The position numbers and the translations under genes were made by a program. Of a DNA stretch of 64,000 bases, positions 62,538 through 64,000 are shown piece after piece (the stretch's first letter is position 1; every line of letters starts with the position of its first letter). The stretch comes from Sediminihaliea albiluteola (GTDB taxonomy: Bacteria > Pseudomonadota > Gammaproteobacteria > Pseudomonadales > Halieaceae): contig NZ_JACFXU010000008.1 in the NCBI RefSeq assembly GCF_014077625.1, positions 1 to 64,000 on the forward strand, given 5' to 3'. The notes beneath the pieces were generated by a model. It ran no database searches. It saw nothing but the letters and a program-made list of their open reading frames with translations, and was not told the origin of the DNA.

Positions 62538-62585
62538 GAGCGCCCGCTTGCCGAGCTCTATCAGCAGCTCAGTGAAGTAAGCACT

Positions 62586-64000
62586 TTAGTAGTCCTCGTA
62601 TGCCCCGCGAGCCAAGTTTTCAAAGCGAGTAAACTGCCCGACGAAGGCCAAACGACAGGTACCAATAGGGCCATTTCGCTGCTTGCCAATAATAATTTCG
62701 GCAACACCTTTATCTGGTGAGTCTTCGTTGTAAACCTCATCCCGATAGATAAACATAATCACGTCGGCATCCTGCTCAATCGCACCTGATTCTCGCAAAT
62801 CCGAGTTGACCGGTCGTTTGTTAGGCCGCTGCTCCAACGAGCGGTTGAGCTGCGATAGCGCGACTACTGGGCAGGTAAATTCTTTGGCGATAGCCTTCAG
62901 GTTACGAGAAATTTCGGAGATTTCCGCGGTGCGCCCCTCGGAGGAGCCAGCCACCTGCATCAACTGCAGGTAGTCGATCATGATCATACCTAGCTCGCCG
63001 CCGTTTTCTCGCGCCACACGGCGGGCCCGACTGCGCAACTCGGTGGGAGTCAAAGCCGGCGTATCATCGATATAGAGAGGAACATCTTTTAGCTTGTTAA
63101 CCGCTCGGCCTAATTTGCTCCAGTCGTCTTCTTCCAACTTGCCGTTGCGGATGCGAGTCTGATCAATTTTGCCGACCGAGGACAGCATCCTGATGATCAA
63201 CTGCTCTGCCGGCATCTCCATGCTGAACACAAGGATCGGTTTGCTCTGTTTAAGTACCGCGTTTTCAACCAGGTTCATCGCAAAACTGGTTTTACCCATC
63301 GAGGGTCGGCCAGCCACAATCACCAAGTCCGAAGGCTGCAAACCGGAGGTCATCCCATCGAGGTCGGTAAAACCGGTAGTCAGACCGGTAATATCACCAT
63401 CAGAATGAAACAGCTCATCAATACGCTCAAGTGCAGATTGTAATAGCGGGTTCACTTCGCGCGGACCGCCAGCTTTTGGCCCCTGCTCAGCGATTTGCAT
63501 AATCAGGCGCTCGGCCTCATCGATCAGCTCTTCGGAATTTCGCCCCTCAGGGTTAAAGCCGCTCTCGGCAATCTCCTGTGCCGCCTCAATTAACTTGCGC
63601 AGGCTGGCGCGCTCACGCACGACCTGCGCGTAGGCACGGATATTAGAAGCACTGGGGGTATTACTCGCCAATTCCGCCAGGTAGGCCAGGCCACCGGCAG
63701 CATCCAATTCGCCATTGGCTGACAGCTTATCGGCAACCGTGATGACGTCTACTGGTTCAGCGTCATCAGCCAACTTGGCAATTTGACGAAAAATAAGACG
63801 GTGGTCAGGGCGGTAAAAGTCAGATGCACTGACCGTCTCAGCTACGGCATCCCAGGCATCACTAGCGAGCAACAAACCACCGAGCACCGATTGCTCGGCC
63901 TCAATGGAGTGGGGTTGCATCTTGATCCGAGCTAAATCTCGGTCATGCTCCGCCTCTGGAAAAGGAGCGTCGGAGCTGTGGCTGAGGTAATCTGCTTCAG
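62586..64000 (-). CDS. dnaB: Replicative DNA helicase DnaB (5' end beyond window edge)
   Basis: DnaB unwinds DNA at the replication fork. The segment IKMQPHSIEAEQSVLGGLLL corresponds to the usual LKVPPHS-IEAEQ start of the N-terminal domain, so the Met at 63920 is internal. Upstream codons stay in frame and open to the right edge (ending in EADYLSHSSDAPFPEAEHDR), so the true start is outside the window. The C-terminal RecA-like domain has Walker A VIVAGRPSMGKTSFAMN, IMIDYLQLMQVAGSSEG, SQLNRSLEQRPNKRP with the DnaB-family DLRESGAIEQDADV, and the end FTRFENLARGAYEDY. It is convergent with the lambda-P-like gene. Confidence 0.96.
   Translation of the reverse strand, partial: EADYLSHSSDAPFPEAEHDRDLARIKMQPHSIEAEQSVLGGLLLASDAWDAVAETVSASDFYRPDHRLIFRQIAKLADDAEPVDVITVADKLSANGELDAAGGLAYLAELASNTPSASNIRAYAQVVRERASLRKLIEAAQEIAESGFNPEGRNSEELIDEAERLIMQIAEQGPKAGGPREVNPLLQSALERIDELFHSDGDITGLTTGFTDLDGMTSGLQPSDLVIVAGRPSMGKTSFAMNLVENAVLKQSKPILVFSMEMPAEQLIIRMLSSVGKIDQTRIRNGKLEEDDWSKLGRAVNKLKDVPLYIDDTPALTPTELRSRARRVARENGGELGMIMIDYLQLMQVAGSSEGRTAEISEISRNLKAIAKEFTCPVVALSQLNRSLEQRPNKRPVNSDLRESGAIEQDADVIMFIYRDEVYNEDSPDKGVAEIIIGKQRNGPIGTCRLAFVGQFTRFENLARGAYEDY

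Overview
The window is chromosomal DNA of a gammaproteobacterium, most likely an aquatic or marine member of the Cellvibrionales/Halieaceae/Spongiibacteraceae neighbourhood. The placement is an inference from gene content and gene order (birA-coaX-tRNAs-tuf, nrdR-ribD-ribE-ribBA-ribH-nusB-thiL-pgpA, a liu leucine-degradation operon) and the lineage is not certain. Coding density is high, genes often overlap by 1-4 bases, and no CRISPR array, complete insertion sequence or rRNA gene is seen.

Layout. 1-5386: tuf (cut by the left edge), three tRNA genes, an inserted yrbL-like gene and a crotonase gene, a fourth tRNA gene, then coaX and birA. 5549-13340: an NTF2-like gene, then the operon liuR-liuA-liuB-liuC-liuD-liuE for leucine/isovalerate degradation behind a LiuR operator. 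13429-19635: housekeeping and hypothetical genes (YaeQ, sterol desaturase family, MGMT, MBL hydrolase, DUF465, cysQ, HAD nucleotidase, hslR). 19805-26270: dxs, then an AT-richer glycan patch (methyltransferase and two glycosyltransferases), then xseB-ispA. 26332-34958: ribA, a retropepsin-like protein, the riboflavin/thiamine/phospholipid operon and glyA. 35069-39002: a MacAB-type ABC exporter bracketed by two 103-bp direct repeats. 38985-42779: a RimB-like zinc protease, an AstE/AspA-family hydrolase, ettA and a PilZ gene. 42826-59043: the most unusual part. 59285-64000: radA, a DnaT-domain protein, a lambda-P-like helicase loader and dnaB (cut by the right edge).

The 16-kb minus-strand block 42826-59043 reads as one nine-gene operon. 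In transcription order it encodes an FAD/NAD(P)/cNMP/4x[4Fe-4S] cytoplasmic fusion, a membrane diheme b cytochrome, a membrane-anchored decaheme cytochrome with a cytoplasmic FHA-like domain, a GlcG/HbpS-type lipoprotein, an outer-membrane beta-barrel, a decaheme cytochrome fused to an LVIVD beta-propeller, a pentaheme c554-like cytochrome, a membrane PP2C phosphatase and a double-FHA membrane protein. Together these parts could form a trans-envelope electron-transfer chain from cytoplasmic reductant to the cell surface (or back), with phospho-threonine and cyclic-nucleotide control. I do not recognise it as a named system such as MtrCAB, PioAB or Ext.

Other points of interest are the 103-bp repeats flanking macAB, the degenerate catalytic loop of the RibBA protein inside the riboflavin operon, the triple-DnaT/lambda-P replication pair overlapping by 92 nt next to dnaB, the tRNA operon split by two protein genes, and a probably leaderless liuR.
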